Shown here piece after piece: positions 31,898 to 44,809 of a stretch of 64,000 nt of DNA. Location: NCBI GenBank assembly GCA_013368315.1, contig JAACJM010000054.1, positions 248,001 through 312,000 of the forward strand, given 5' to 3'. The position numbers and the translations under genes were made by a program. The notes beneath the pieces are model-generated. The model was not told where the DNA came from. It was given only the letters and a program-made list of their open reading frames with translations, and searched no databases. This DNA comes from Tetrapyrgos nigripes. Its lineage: Eukaryota > Basidiomycota > Agaricomycetes > Agaricales > Campanellaceae. Within the stretch, counting starts at the first letter, position 1. Each line of letters begins with the position of its first letter.

Positions 31898-34628
31898 TTA
31901 TTGAGCATTGGACGGTGACCCAACCCCATTCCCATTAGTGCTACCACCACTCGTCCCCGTACTCGTATTAACCCCCGCCAACTTGGCAGCCAACCCTTCC
32001 ACCACTTCATCCTTCTCCGGAATAGGCTCCTTTCCCTCCAACACATCCTGAATAAGACTCCTCGTGCTCTCAATGCTCCTCCGTCTATTACTCGGACTCG
32101 TCATCGTAGTACCCAGACTCGCTTGACGACCGTGGCCTCTTCTAAACGGTGTTGCTCCAGTACCCATGGATGGGCTGCTAGGTGTGATTGGTGATCCAGG
32201 ACCGGCCAGGGGAGAGACAGGAGTGGTGACGTTGTTTGCAGGAATAGAACCATTCGATATGGCTTCTTCGATACTGGCTGCGACACCGTTGGGAGTGATA
32301 GGGACGTGTTCTTGGTCTTCGGCTGGGGTGGAGGGAAGAGAACCTGATGCAAGGATGGCACGGCCTTCTTCTGATTCAGCATCGTAGAGTTCGGGTGGGA
32401 GACGTTCGTTTTCAATATCGGATTTGCGGCTGTACATTAATGAGTGGAAAGAACTCGAGAAGAGAATGCAGCCACGTACGCATCATCAAAGCCCTTGATG
32501 GCCTCCTTGATACCTTCAGATCCAGAAGCCAAGGTACCATAAGGAAGTTTGGACGACCCAGATACGCTTTTGAGTTCGGAAACTCTTTCGGATTCCTCTC
32601 TGTGTGCAGGGGAAGAAACAAAAAGGTATCACGTCTTGCCTCTGCAACCAACAGTAAAGAAGAATCCACGCACCGTAACAAAGCAAACACCCTGGCTACC
32701 CTGCCAACCGCCATGATCTTATTCTTAATAACCTTTCTCCTCTCTCCACTCTCATCCACTGTTGGCGAAGCAGGAGAGCTAGGAAGCGCCGTCTCCTCAT
32801 CATCAGTCTCCTCCAACTCTTCCTTGGTGCATGTGTTTAACACGGCGACCAACATATCCGTGACTAGAGGCAAACCAAAAACACAAGAGTCAGCAGGGCA
32901 TATTTGACCTAAAAAACTCCAACACCCACTCTTTTCACCAACGAACGGCAAACTCCACGTAAACACATCCATAAAGTTGGGTAACCAATACGGATGAGGT
33001 GTACAGTTAAACTGCCTGATATTCATTACGTTGCTTTCGTACTTGAGAACAGCAGCCTTGTTGCTGTACACGTCCAGATAATTCGGTGCCGAAAAGATGG
33101 TCATTACCGAAGGGAAACCGGTTGATTTGGTTTTGCGGTACATGCGGTACCTAAAATGGAGAGTGTGTTAGCGTTAGCGTTGAGAAAGAAAGAAAAAGGG
33201 GAGATAGGAGGACAGGTCAGGAGTGAAGTGGACATACCCAGCATCTTGAGCTTCATGTGCTCGAATTACAGAAAGAAGATTGTTTCTTTCGAGGAACTGA
33301 CATGCAGCTTGGTAGCTAGTGATAAAGAGACATCAGCTCAGGAAGATCCAGGAGGAGAAAAAATAGAGGCAAACTCACGTAAAGAAATACGAACAACCCC
33401 TCACATGATTGTGCAGGAAACTCTCTGTCGTCTTCTCCGTACCGAAGTCCTCCACTGGATCTGCCCAGAGGATATCACACATCAAACCGTGCGTTGGTGG
33501 CTCGCGGAACCGATCGAGAGCACGGATATCGTCAAGAGTGTTTAATTCGGGGGAAAGTCCACCATGTATACAGAGGAATTGCTTGTTCATGACGGCGGCG
33601 AGAGGAAGGCAACAGAAGGATTCCATACAGGCGTCGTAGATTCGGTCAGAGTATTTGTGCTTGCCTAGAGTATAAAATTGAGATGAGCTTCCTCCTCAAG
33701 ATAACGCCCGCAAAGGACACGACACGCACATTCCAGTTTGAAGGTAAAATAATCAGTCAAATGCCGACATTCGTGATTTCCTCGCAACAGGAAAAGCGTT
33801 TCGGGGTACCAGATTTTCAAAGACCATAGGTAGAGGACGCACTGCAGCAATAGATTAGAAAGGTAGCCTTTAGATGAAAAGGAAGACCGAGGACACACCT
33901 CTATACTAAAGTACCCTCTATCGACATAATCTCCTAAGAAGAGATACCGCGTATCCGCAGGACTTCCGCCAACCTCGAACAGCTTCATCAAGTCGTACTA
34001 GAGAAAAAAGATTGAGCATCAACCCGATAGCAAGCGACGGGCAGCAGCGCACATATTGCCCGTGAATATCGCCACAAACTATTCGAGGGCGAGGAAAACG
34101 AAGTCACAGGCATCACGTCAGTAATCGTGCCCAAACCAACGAAAAAACAGCACACCACACACCAGTAATCGGCGCATCGACATTAAGAACATTAGGTTCG
34201 TTCCTCAGAATTTCTGACCCTTTTTCAATGATCCACAACGCTTGCTCCTCACTCAACCTTCCCTCTCGGTAAAAGTGGTTCTTCAGGAACGCAACATCGG
34301 GTTTGGACCTGTCCTGCCCATGGTTGTTGAAGAATTGCTCGGGAGTTGGGATCTGCATTGCAGGCGCTTGGACCTGGATGCAAAGACATGTACGGACACA
34401 AGATTGTGTTGGATTGAGGATATGATGGATAGAGATATAGACCGTAATCGAGTCAGTAAAACCCTATACGTAGACAGAAAAAAAGACGAGTCCACGCACA
34501 TCTTTGATGACTCGCTCCTGTGTGCTGACGGTGGTGCCGTCGTCGAGGGTATGCTGAGTAAAGTCGGTTTGTATTACCGGCGGTTTCTCAGCGATCTGCT
34601 CTATTGCTCTTGCGATATGGGTGCTCAT
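31898..34628 (-). CDS. CNA1: Calcineurin catalytic subunit A (Ca2+/calmodulin Ser/Thr phosphatase 2B)
   Basis: Eleven exons give 555 aa: 34628-34500, 34373-34163, 34078-34053, 33997-33899, 33841-33730, 33664-33379, 33315-33238, 33150-32930, 32863-32674, 32599-32480, 32429-31898. Metallophosphatase motifs are complete: [24 protein letters not shown], plus IHGGLSPE and APNYLD. The B-subunit-binding helix follows, then a basic calmodulin-binding stretch ([20 protein letters not shown]) and an autoinhibitory-like segment before a Ser/Pro/Thr-rich tail. It dephosphorylates targets in Ca2+ signalling (stress, cell wall, mating in fungi). The 26-nt third exon is small but frame-consistent. Confidence 0.96.
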
Positions 34629-34963
34629 GGCGGGCGGTGGTCGCTGGAAAAGGTGTCCGTTGTGGGGACAAGGTCAAGGTCAAGAAGGAAAGGCTGTGTC
34701 ACGCAGTTGTGCATTCTTTGTCACTCTATAAAAACTAGTTTTTATGACACTTTATCTCGACTACTACAGCCATAACGACAGGCTATCAAAGCGCTTGCGT
34801 GTATATGTATCTATATCGCTTCTAGCAAACAACACCAGCGGGGAAAAGAGCCCAGCAAGACCAAAATGTCGACACTTTACTGCTCTGCATCACTGATGAC
34901 AACACAGGATCTGAATGAGTAAGAGGTGTAGAGCAGAAAATCTAAAATTAATATAGTCAAGAG

Positions 34964-36402
34964 TTACGACCCAAAGTACACAGCGAGTACATGTTTAGCG
35001 ATATTAAACCCGAGCAGTGAAACAATATATGCAGTAAAGAGCGGGAGCAATGGCGATAATAACAACTCGGAGCGAATTAGGAAAGGTAGGGCTGAGAGGG
35101 ATATTAACATAACGAGATGATCGACATATAATGCAAGCGCTCACCGGACAGGCCAAGGTAGATTCCATAGGTGTATTGAGCAAATCTGTGGGTAAAAGCG
35201 ATCAGCTACCAGTTGGGCTTCAGGGTTGAAGAGGTCACTCACGCAGCGAGATAAAGAGTGTTACCCAAAAAGAGACAGATCCACTTATCCTTCAGCACAA
35301 GAGGAAGAAGGAACAGTTGGGCAAGGTACAACGTCAAATATAGAGGGAAAAATGCATTTGTATGCACGTCAAACGCATACGCCCACTCAACAGCAGAATC
35401 TGCGGGTGTGGAATGCGTAGGTGGCGCCAGCAGCACTTTGTTTGAAACAAACCTAGCGCAGCAACAAAATACCGAGGTCAGACATAAAGCAAGGGCGAGA
35501 AGAGGAGAAGCAAGACAGACCAGAGTACCGTCGCTATTATTATTCCCGTCAACAAGTAATCCCTTGCAACCATGAAAAACGCGAGCTGTATTGCCTCAAA
35601 GAAACTGTACGAGTACACGACCGACCATACAATGGCGGACACTGGGGAAAGACGAGAATAAGGCTGTATGCTTTCAGAAACGACGTAGGTATACGCACCG
35701 CATAAACATGCCGCTAACAACACCAGTATAGCAGGGTCATCTCGTGCCCACGTATTTTTGGTTTCTGAGTAGAAAAGGAAGAAAATGAGTGCGAGCCCGG
35801 CAACCAAGCGTCCAGCCAAAGGAGCTTGTAGCAGTAAGCACTCACGTTTGTGAAAATACACGTTCCGATACCTACATACGTCCACCCACGAAAGAGACGT
35901 TTCAGTCAGAACAAACACGTAGACCGATGCAAGGACTCACACTCACACTCTCCGGGGTGCTAAACACAGATAGGTAAGCTGCCACGCAGCTTGTTCGAAA
36001 TCCTGTGTGTCATCCAAACCCAGCGCCAATAGGACACCAATCCAATCCAATGACACCAACCAACCAAACGAGCACATTATCCAACAACACCACGCCAGCA
36101 GCGATTTCACCCATTATAACCAATAGTCAACGCATCATAAAGCACACAAATTCCCAACCCAACGCGATTCAGAAATTAAAACAACCAAGACCAAGAAATC
36201 CAATGAGCCCAAGAACAAAAAATTTAAACCGCGTAGAGACACGCACCATCTGATTGAACCGATGCAACCTCCGAAAAATCACAGGAACTCGATGGGAAAG
36301 AGCTCCAGATGAGCGAGTACCAGATTGACCGCCGTAGCTATACGTAGGTAAATCCAAGCTAGGGCTGTGGTTGTGATTATGGTTATGGCTGAGACTGTTC
36401 AT
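34964..36402 (-). CDS. UNC-50 family Golgi membrane protein
   Basis: Seven exons (36402-36247, 36002-35947, 35871-35846, 35764-35521, 35452-35243, 35185-35145, 35091-34964) give 286 aa. The family pattern is clear: a His/Ser-rich start, RRLHRFNQM joined to DFEQAAWQLTYLC, VYRNVYFHKQTKNTWARDD, several hydrophobic membrane segments, and the end LLGFNIAKHVLAVYFG. UNC-50/Gmh1 proteins sit in Golgi membranes and take part in vesicle traffic. The fourth intron uses the weaker donor GTCTGT at 35520; using it restores the conserved ATVLWFVSNK. The first intron is unusually long (244 nt). Confidence 0.92.
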
Positions 36403-37583
36403 GTTGGCATCAATGTGAAGAAGCCCGGTATGAGGTCGACGGAAAGCCAGTCTGTTGTAGTGGGAGTTGGAGGTGCCTTGGAGGATCTTTTGCAGAAACG
36501 TCAAGAAACGTCACAGGTGCGATGCAGAACACGGTTATTGTGGGCGGCAGGCATAGTGGAGGTTTAAACTTGAAACTCCGATTGGTGATGGAGGTCTAGA
36601 CCCTTATAATCAGCCACAATTTAGAGGTGTAGTCCAGTAAACTGTAAATGGCGAGCTGAGTTTTGCCACGGAGGGCTTACAGTAGATGGAGGGAATTTTG
36701 GAGGGGCTCTGGGCCATATCATACAACAGCATTTGTCGTCAAAGGAGGGCAGAAGCTACTTATGTAGGAGGTCACTAGTTAGAATAGAAATGACATGTAC
36801 ATATAGGTACTCGAAACTCGCAGCATGTGGATACAACGGAATCCTCTCCGATATCGATGTATGAACGCTCACATAGAGATATGATGCATCTGCCGCCACG
36901 AACCTGAGAGGAGACTTCACTACGCTTCACCTCAGTGATCCGTCCAAGTACAGTGATGATCTTTCACTATTAAACCTCGAGCAATCAAAATCACCAATGC
37001 GTCGTGAATAAGTACCTTCAACTGCGACCCCTCGAATTTCATTCATCATGTCTTTTCTCTGTGAGCTCACGACAAGGGTATTAGGACCGTATCATAGAAG
37101 GCCAATGCTTGCCCAGGTCTTCCGGTTTTTCTGATTGATGTTGTGAATCACCGTGGAGAAACTGGACCTACAGTGAGCCTCGAGCTATTCCATGATGACT
37201 CGGTCGACTCACAACCCGGAATGAAAAACACGTAATGAAATAGGCATTAGGATCTATGTATATGAACGCCGTGCACATATTTACAAAGAACTTCGCTGAA
37301 GCTTGCCAGTGACTCAGGCAGATTAATGACTAAATGCAAGGCGAGTAGTCACAGAGTACTGGAAATTTTTGGGGTGCAGTATTATTCCCCGAAGAATTGC
37401 CAAGAAGAAGGAGAAAGCCTCAGACTCAAAGTCAAAAGAAAGAGAGAGATAGCCACGTGATGGCAAAGACGGAGTCTGTTGCGTTCAAACTCCGCCGGTC
37501 CTGGGCTTTCCTTTCAAAGTCCACTCGACTTTTCTTTGTCCACAACTTCCACCACCACCTCGCTATCTCCCGACGACTCTACC
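36403..37583. other. Divergent intergenic region
   Basis: 1.2 kb between the UNC-50 gene (-) and the WW-domain gene (+). It should contain both promoters; no specific sites or other genes were recognised. Confidence 0.5.
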
Positions 37584-40500
37584 ATGGACGAAGAAGATTT
37601 GGATTGGGGCGACACAGAAATCCCTCAGGGTGGACATTTGGGACCTGCAGACGACGCCGACGATGGTGTTTCCTTAGGCTCTGAATCCGGAGACGAGGGT
37701 AACAATACGGCTGTTCCAGTCACAGCTACAGCTGCCAGCACTTCGGGTGCAGCTTCACGAGTTACACAGTCCAATGGTGCCTTGGGTTCCAGGTCTCCGA
37801 AGTCATCGAATTTTCCGCCCAGGGAGTCGTTACCCCGCGAAACTTCTTCCACTCCCATCAAGCGCAACGATCAGAGCTCAATAGCTTCTCCGAAACCCAA
37901 ATCCCGTCGTTCAAAATCAACTTCCGTTTCTGCTCCCAAAGTTATCCATGGCCTTCCTCCAAAACCAGTAGTCGCGAACGTGCCTCTACTCCCACCTTCC
38001 CATCCCTCTCTCACTGAAGCTACGAAGATGTCCGAAGCAGCCAAGGGCAAACCAACTTCTAATTCTTCCACAAACCAGCCCTCCCAGGATGTAGACGCAC
38101 CTCTTCCTCCAGATTGGCAGATACGACACCCTCGCAGTGGGGGTACTGCTGTATACTACTATAATACTCGGACTCACCAGTGTACATGGCAGCGTCCGGT
38201 GAGCCTTTTCCCAACCTCCACACGACTACCGTCGCTCGCATGCGTATACGTGTCCAGATTGCTATCCCTCAGTGTCTAGCAGTTCATCCCTCAGCATCCT
38301 CACCTCTGCCTCCCTTCTATCTCGGTGTTGCTCGGATTCTAATCAGTCCCTCTATTCTCATCAGGATCCCGCCACAACATCTTCGTCACGTACCAGCAAT
38401 AAGGCCGAAAGCGTGGAACCTGATACCTCCCGTAACGCTCTTTCATATGATGATAGGCACTACCGTCCTGGTGCTGGCAATGCGTCTGACAATGACGCCC
38501 CTCCCTCTCATGCGACTCGTAGAGGTCGCACAACAGACACTTGGTTTGGTAATGCTACTGAAGGCCGTCGTGACCAGAGCCATTCACCTCCAAGAGGTCG
38601 GAATCGCTCACGCTCACTGTCGCCGCCTCGACGTAGCCGAGAACGGGGAGGACGACGTCGTCGCTCTTCGCGTCAAAAGAATGCTAACGGTGATCGTGAC
38701 CGAGAGTCTTCTCTTGTCCAGGAAAATGACCGCCATAGGCACGCACCCATGGAAGGCGGTGCAGCTTCGACGGCTCCTGCTTCTCACAAGTCCAGAAAGA
38801 GCCAACGGAGCGTACAAGAGCCCCAAGATCATCTTGATGAATCCCACCCTTCTCATAACATCTATCCAGAAAGGGAGAAGTCAGACTCCCCTCACAGTAC
38901 GTTAATCCGCCTCATGCACTCCCCACCCTTCACCCCGATGGGTTTTCGCACCATATCTGCGATCGCAGATGTTCTTCCTCGCGCTCTGGCCTCCCGGTTC
39001 TGGACGGTGATGTCTTCGTTTCGGGAGGCCTTGCTGCGTTCCCTTTACCCGGCTCTGTTTTACTTTCCTGCCTCTTTCTGTGTTCGACTGCAGGACGCTC
39101 ATCATGGACTTCTCCTTTCCTCTCCACACCTTCTCCTGCAATCATGTATCCCCATTTCCATGTAAATCTTCCTCCATCTCTTAGGTCGCAGGTCTCCGCC
39201 TCCGCGTGTGCATGAGCCTCGAAGACAAGAACCTCAAGAGCCTCAGTCGTCGTCCACAGCAGTGAATTCAGGCAAAAGAGATCGCCCTTCACGCTTTGCA
39301 CTACCTGCAGCCCCAGCCGCTGCTAAACCCAGCAGGAATCAAGACGATGACGCCTGGGTCCCAGACGAGTTTAAAGCGCCAGCAGCGTCACCGTCAGCTG
39401 ATAGGCATGCGCATCCTGAACAACGAGAAAGTCGTGAAGGTCGTCAAACCACCGCAGACACCAGAAACATGTACAGTGCCAGGAACGATGAACCAACCTC
39501 ACCTTCTCTTTCTTCGGGCCCCACTTCCGAGCAGCCATCGTCACGTACGTCTTCATCTATCTTTCCTCGTCAATGACCGCCTCATACCAACGTTCCTCCC
39601 TACTCTTATCTGCGTTATCATTTCCCGGCATTCCAACTGTTGATTGGCGCACATGATGCCATGTCTGAAATACTTCATTTGGCTCTGGTTTTCATGTTGT
39701 CTAGGTCGTAAACGGCCACCCTTACCACCTCAGTCTATGCGTTTCCGGGAATCTAAGTCTAATGGCAGAAGTAGTCACTCAGTTCCTGCGGTTACCGCCG
39801 AGGCCTCAGATGCAGCCCATCGCTCACCTCAAGCCAGCAACCATGTCTCTCTTTCACCGCAATCAGCTTTACCTGCTCTATCTCCTTCTGTGCCTCGTGC
39901 TCATGGGGAACGAGGTACCCTCGTCAGGGATCTGCCTCCTCACCAACGTAGCTCCAAGTTTAGCACGCATGATGTTCCTTCTCACTATGATCAACCGAGG
40001 GATGGACGTCATGAACGAGAGCGAGAACGAGAAAGAGGTGACAGAGACAGAGAAAGACCTCGAGAGCCTAGAGAGGAAGCAAGGGAACGTGGAAGAGAAC
40101 GAGAACGAGTCCGTGAACGCGAACGAGAGAGACGCGACACCTCTCCTGCAGGCTCTTCCTCAAGACCACCTCGTCATCGCAGTCCCAGTCGTAGTCGTAG
40201 TCCCAGCCCCGGGCGGCGAAGTGTCAGCGCTGAGCCATCTATTCGAGCAGGGTCCGGCATGTATGCGGATAATATGGCCGTTGATGATCCACCACCTAGA
40301 GCTCCACGGAGTATGGTGCCTCCTTCGCCAGTGAAGAACATGTATCCCAGCCGACCAGTTCGTCAATCACCACCACCGGCTTCATTGTCTCACCGAACTG
40401 ACGAAGGGCGAGAACGAGAACGAGAACGAGACTTGCCTGAGCCACCTGCTAGGGACGGTCCACGGTCTCGGAAGGATGAGGTGTTGGACAGTAAAATCCC

Positions 40501-42260
40501 TGGTGGTCCTCGAGTGCGTTTTACCCCTGCACTTACCTCTCTCAAGCTCGTTTTCGGCTGCTTACATCTCTTTCCCTGTGGTGTAGGCTCGTGGTCGTGG
40601 ACGTGGTGGTAGAGGCCTTCCTCTGTCTGGAACCAACAACATACCAGTGGGCACGCGTCATGCTGTAGATCAAGGCCCTCCCAAGGCGCCTCAAAACCAC
40701 TACGCACTTCCACCGCCTGTGCTTCCATCAAAGCTTAGTGGTGCCAACACGATACCTGTGAAGGAAGCAAGGACAAGAGGGTACAACGCTAATCATGAGC
40801 CTTCTGACCATGTGGTAAGTTTTACTTTCCCTTGGCTCTCGGTGCTTGGTATTGCAGGCGTATCTAATTCCATGCTTTCTACAGGAACCATCCAGTCGGT
40901 CATATTCCAACTCCAAAGACTACCCGCCTTCAGAGTCTGAGATCTCTAGACATGCTCCTAATGTATGTTTGTCCGTTTATCTTGGACTGTATAAATGCTA
41001 ATAGTCTTGTACAGGCTCGTGAGAGAGAAGATGATGGACATCGAGGTAGCACCAGGTCACGAAGACGTTCGCTTAGTATCGATGAACCAGTACGTCTCTT
41101 GAAGCCCTTTTCGTTTCTTGCACCGCTGATTTACTTTCCAGCGACAGAGACCACACACTGATGATGAACCTCGATCAAGTCGCCCTTATCGCTCACCGTC
41201 ACCACGAGCCCGTCACTACAATGGTATTGATGAACCTCGTTCTACTGCTCGAGCTTCGGCTTCACGAGATGATCAACGGGGTCGTAGCTCAGATGATGGC
41301 CGACCTTCTAATCATCGTTCTGCCAGAAGTCCCATCTCACCAGTATCTCGCCGTCAAGAAGAAGATTATCCTCCTCGTGACCGTGATCGTGAAAGCCGTG
41401 GACGTGACGGACGTACGGAACCACAACGCTCTCCAGAACGAAGGCAACTAGCATCGTCTGCGTCAAGTCCACCTCTCAAGCTTAGCCTCACTTCTATCCC
41501 TGTTCCTCCTCCCAATGCTGGATTACCCATGAAACCTGTGCCATATAATCCGCCGCCGTCACCGAGACCGTCTGGACGGGTTTATCCCGCGTCAGAAGCT
41601 GAAAAGCGCCGTAAGTTAGAAGAAGAAAAGGAGAGGGAACAGGAATGGGAAAGGGAACGAGACAGAGAGCGAGAAAGGGAAGAAAGGGAGCGTAAGCGTG
41701 AAGGTGAACGTGAAAGAGAGAGGGAAGGGGAACGCCAACGTCAACGTCAACGAGAAAGGGAAGATGAACAGATGTCACGACCGCCTCCAGATGGGCGAAG
41801 TCAGCGACCACCCATCAAGCTTCGTAGGCCACCGCCTCCTGCTACTCCTGAGCCTATGGATATTGACAGGACTCCAGCTGAGCGTCCACCTCTTCCAACT
41901 GTTTCTACCGGTAGTGGCTCTGGCGGTAGTGGTTTAGCCGGTGATCGTGACGGCGACCGGGACCGGGACCGCCCCCGTGATCGCCGTCCGAGTACGTCGA
42001 GGCAAGGAGCATCTTTGCTGGACCGCTTGGGCGGCGTTGATGGTGGGCAGAAATTGCCGGATCCACCCGTCTCATTGAGGGATAGAGTGACTGTACCGTC
42101 TAAACGGGATAGGGACGATATGGGACTTGATGATCGGTATCGTGGTGACGTGGATGATATACCAGTCGGTGATGAGAGCAGCTCCAAAAGAGCAAAAAAG
42201 AGACACGGAAGGCTGAGGAGGAGGGGGGGAAGAGGTCCTGGCGGTGGTCCTTACCCGTAA
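37584..42260 (+). CDS. WW-domain protein with long Arg/Ser/Glu-rich low-complexity tail
   Basis: The start is ATG 37584 in a good context (accATGG), opening DEEDLDWGDTEIPQ. Exons: 37584-38198, possibly 38280-38324, 38365-38896, 39185-39544, 39705-40513, 40587-40814, 40885-40962, 41015-41089, 41142-42260, about 1286 aa (1271 without the small exon). One WW domain (LPPDWQIRHPRSGGTAVYYY to CTWQRP) lies at about residues 175-205. The remainder is disordered, with RS dipeptides, RGRGRGGRG, and repeated RERERE and DRDRDR runs, as in nuclear RNA-processing proteins. Such WW domains bind proline-rich partners, often splicing factors; this role is inferred. The border after the WW domain is uncertain. 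Confidence 0.8.
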
Positions 42261-42434
42261 ACGTCATATATATATATATTCGATACTTGGTCTCCGTCAC
42301 TTTCTTACTCGGTCTCTTGTGAGCTTTTAGCATTCTCTGTTGCAGTATTTAGGAACTTCAAAATAGCAGACACCTAACCCCAAAATAAGTTGATCACAGC
42401 GTTTTTAGTGTGGACTCGCCCCTCATAAGATACA
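42261..42434. other. 3' flank with (TA)n run
   Basis: A short TA dinucleotide run lies at about 42266-42279 just after the WW-protein stop. Nothing else is seen. Confidence 0.5.
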
Positions 42435-42653
42435 TTGACTAGCTATCGAAAAATCATGTATCTGTCTATCAGACGTTCTGGTCTCAAGGAGAAATGGACT
42501 CCCGTTGTCTCGGTGGTATTTGGACGAATTTTGCCTCTGGGGTGTGTGGTGGTCTTTGATGGTCCTGGTTCTAGTGACACGCAGCCAGTTGGTGATATAA
42601 AGGAATGGGAGAAGGTAATATCGATGTTAGAGTCTAGGGACAGTATTTTGTAG
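42435..42653 (+). pseudogene. Relic of the 3' end of a family-3 F-box gene
   Basis: The plus strand reads LKEKWTPVVSVVFGRILPLG and ends near EWEKVISMLESRDSIL. This matches the C-terminus of the F-box gene at 44810-46240 (LLEEWTPFVVMLFGRILPRD) and of the one at 42912-44580 (FGKWTRVVTLVLDRVLPKS). Only the end is left, in opposite orientation to those two. Confidence 0.75.
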
Positions 42654-42911
42654 TGGTTCTGCCCTGTGTACTGTCTGAATCCTTCGGAGATTCGTGCGTA
42701 CAATCGCTGTTAGCTGTACTCGAGGCTGTTTTTGCTGTCCCAATAGAATTGTAACGATTTTTTTTTTGCTGTGTGAAGTGAGCACCAAGGAACTACGATT
42801 GAATATAAGAATCATAAGTGTGAATACCACTAGTACAGAACGGAGTGAAGTAGAGAGATAAACCAATGCTAGAGTCGGGCAAAATAGAAATAGCGTCCTT
42901 CAACCCCCTTG

Positions 42912-44580
42912 CTACGTAATGCATACCTTACAGTCTATCACTGAATCCACTCGCCTCCATTCTTCGTCACTCTCTACAATGGCCTCAGGGAGTTCTAGCG
43001 ACTGCCGAAGTGTCTCGGTCATAGATGGTACGTGGACCTCGCAACTCTTGGGCAACACTCTGTCCAATACCAAAGTAACGACCCGAGTCCACTTCCCGAA
43101 GAGAAACGAAGCATTAAGGTGAAGGGACCTGAGCTTCCTGAATCCCTTCAGCATGTCCAGTTTCAGTTGCTTCATAGCCTCTTCAGAATTAGCAACACCG
43201 GGATACATAGGTGAAAATGGAAGTTCCAGGTGTTGAAGATTGACTGCATGTTTAGCAAAGTCAATCAACCCTCGCAGATTCATTCGCGTCTCCAAGTAGC
43301 CTATCTTCAATGACTCTAAATACGGTAGTCCACGTCCAACAGACACAAAATCCGCTTCAGTCATTGACATTTGATCGAAAGAGAGTGACCGAAGATTTGA
43401 GCACCGCAGTACAGGCTGGAAGACATGGAAATCGACCCTGAGAGAAAGGGAGAGTTTCGATATCTGGGGAAGAGACGTGATTGAGGTTAACAACTGCTGC
43501 AAATCTGAAGGCGACGACAGCTGCAGAGAGGGCCCCACTTCGTCATCCTCCTCCCAACATAAAAGGTGGCAAACTTGAAGTGATTCCATTGGACAGTGCT
43601 CGAAGAATCTGATGAAGCCAATGTCCCAGGCAACATCTAGATGGATGCGCTTGAGAGATGGTAAAGGTAACGAAGCCTGCTGGTAGTTATAGGGTTGCGT
43701 CGAAGGGAGGAGACATTGAGGTTCCAAAATCTCCAGGAGAGGGCAGTAATGGGAAATGGCTGTAATGATGTTCATGAACTGATTGTAACGAAGAATGGGA
43801 AGCTTCAATTCCGCCAGCGCCGGAAGATGTTCACACATCGAAGCCATGGCGTCGGGAAGGATGTTGTTGGAGTAGGCATCAAGACTGAGGAGACTGACGG
43901 AGGTTAATTGTGGCATGCGATCTGAAATGGCCTCGAATATATAGGTGCATGAGAGGTTTGTTGTGCACCCAGCCGTGGTCCAGTATAAGCGGAACGCCTT
44001 GACGGTGTCACGCATGAAAATAGCCAATGTATCCCCATTGGGAAGGAGAGAGGACGGAGGATGATCCTCAAGCTCCAACCAAAGCAGCCTTGGGAATAGT
44101 ACGCATGACTGGGGTTGTGTCACTGCAATGCTGTGGAGTAAACGCAGCTCTGTTTCGAGATAGTTAAATTGAAGACTGATTCGACGAATACGATGCGAAT
44201 ACGCGGATCCAAAACGTCTCCAAGCAGCCAGATTGGGTGGTGATTGGAAAAACCGGACGAAAGTTAGACTTGTCCCAGAATGCAAACGCGACTCGGACTA
44301 GATGACTCACCACCATCCTAAGACGGTCGTTTTCATCATAGAGCTTTCCTATCGTTCCAAGAGCCCTAGCAAGCGTTTCAACATGATCCAACTGTTCCCA
44401 GAGTATGTCGAGGGCTTCCGGTTGCCATGCACGACAAACAAGAGCGCAAGAAAGGACATCTCGTCTGACTTCCCTGAGCCAGTACTGCCTTTCAATATAT
44501 CCTTTACGTGGTCGAGTCTTCGTTGGTATACATTTGAAGATGAGCTGCAGTATTTCCGAACAAGTTAAGACTGGATGCAT
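42912..44580 (-). CDS. F-box/LRR-like protein, family 3 (nearly complete)
   Basis: The start is the ATG at 44580 (MHPVLTCSEILQLIFKCIP), an F-box-like N-terminus with CALVCRAWQPEALDILWEQL, then leucine-rich repeats in a long exon ending with a stop at 42912. About 525-540 aa. A GTGAGT donor near 44311 suggests a 42-nt intron with its acceptor at 44270, but that join leaves the two frames out of phase by one. Either another splice form is used or there is a one-base change. The upstream half and the downstream half are each clean. Related copies lie at 44810-46240, 54374-55294 and 55353-56184. Probable SCF receptor, target unknown. Confidence 0.65.
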
Positions 44581-44809
44581 ATATATGAGGGCAGAAAGAT
44601 AAAGCCCAGGTTGCAAGTGAAACAGGTTTTTCGGAAGTTCTCACGACTGCTGCAAGCCCCTGTCATTGCCACCAGAAGCGTAGAGACAGTAAAAGAAAAG
44701 TCGAAGGCAGGTCAACTATACGAGTATATTTACATGAAAATATGCAGTAGAACAAAAGATCATCAAATTCCGAGCAGTACAGCAGCAATTCAGAAGCAAC
44801 AACAGTCAT

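Noticed and set aside
36403..36560. Upstream start of the UNC-50 gene at the MPAAHNN reading
   Set aside because: That frame hits a stop quickly, and the conserved frame has a stop upstream with no usable ATG before 36402.
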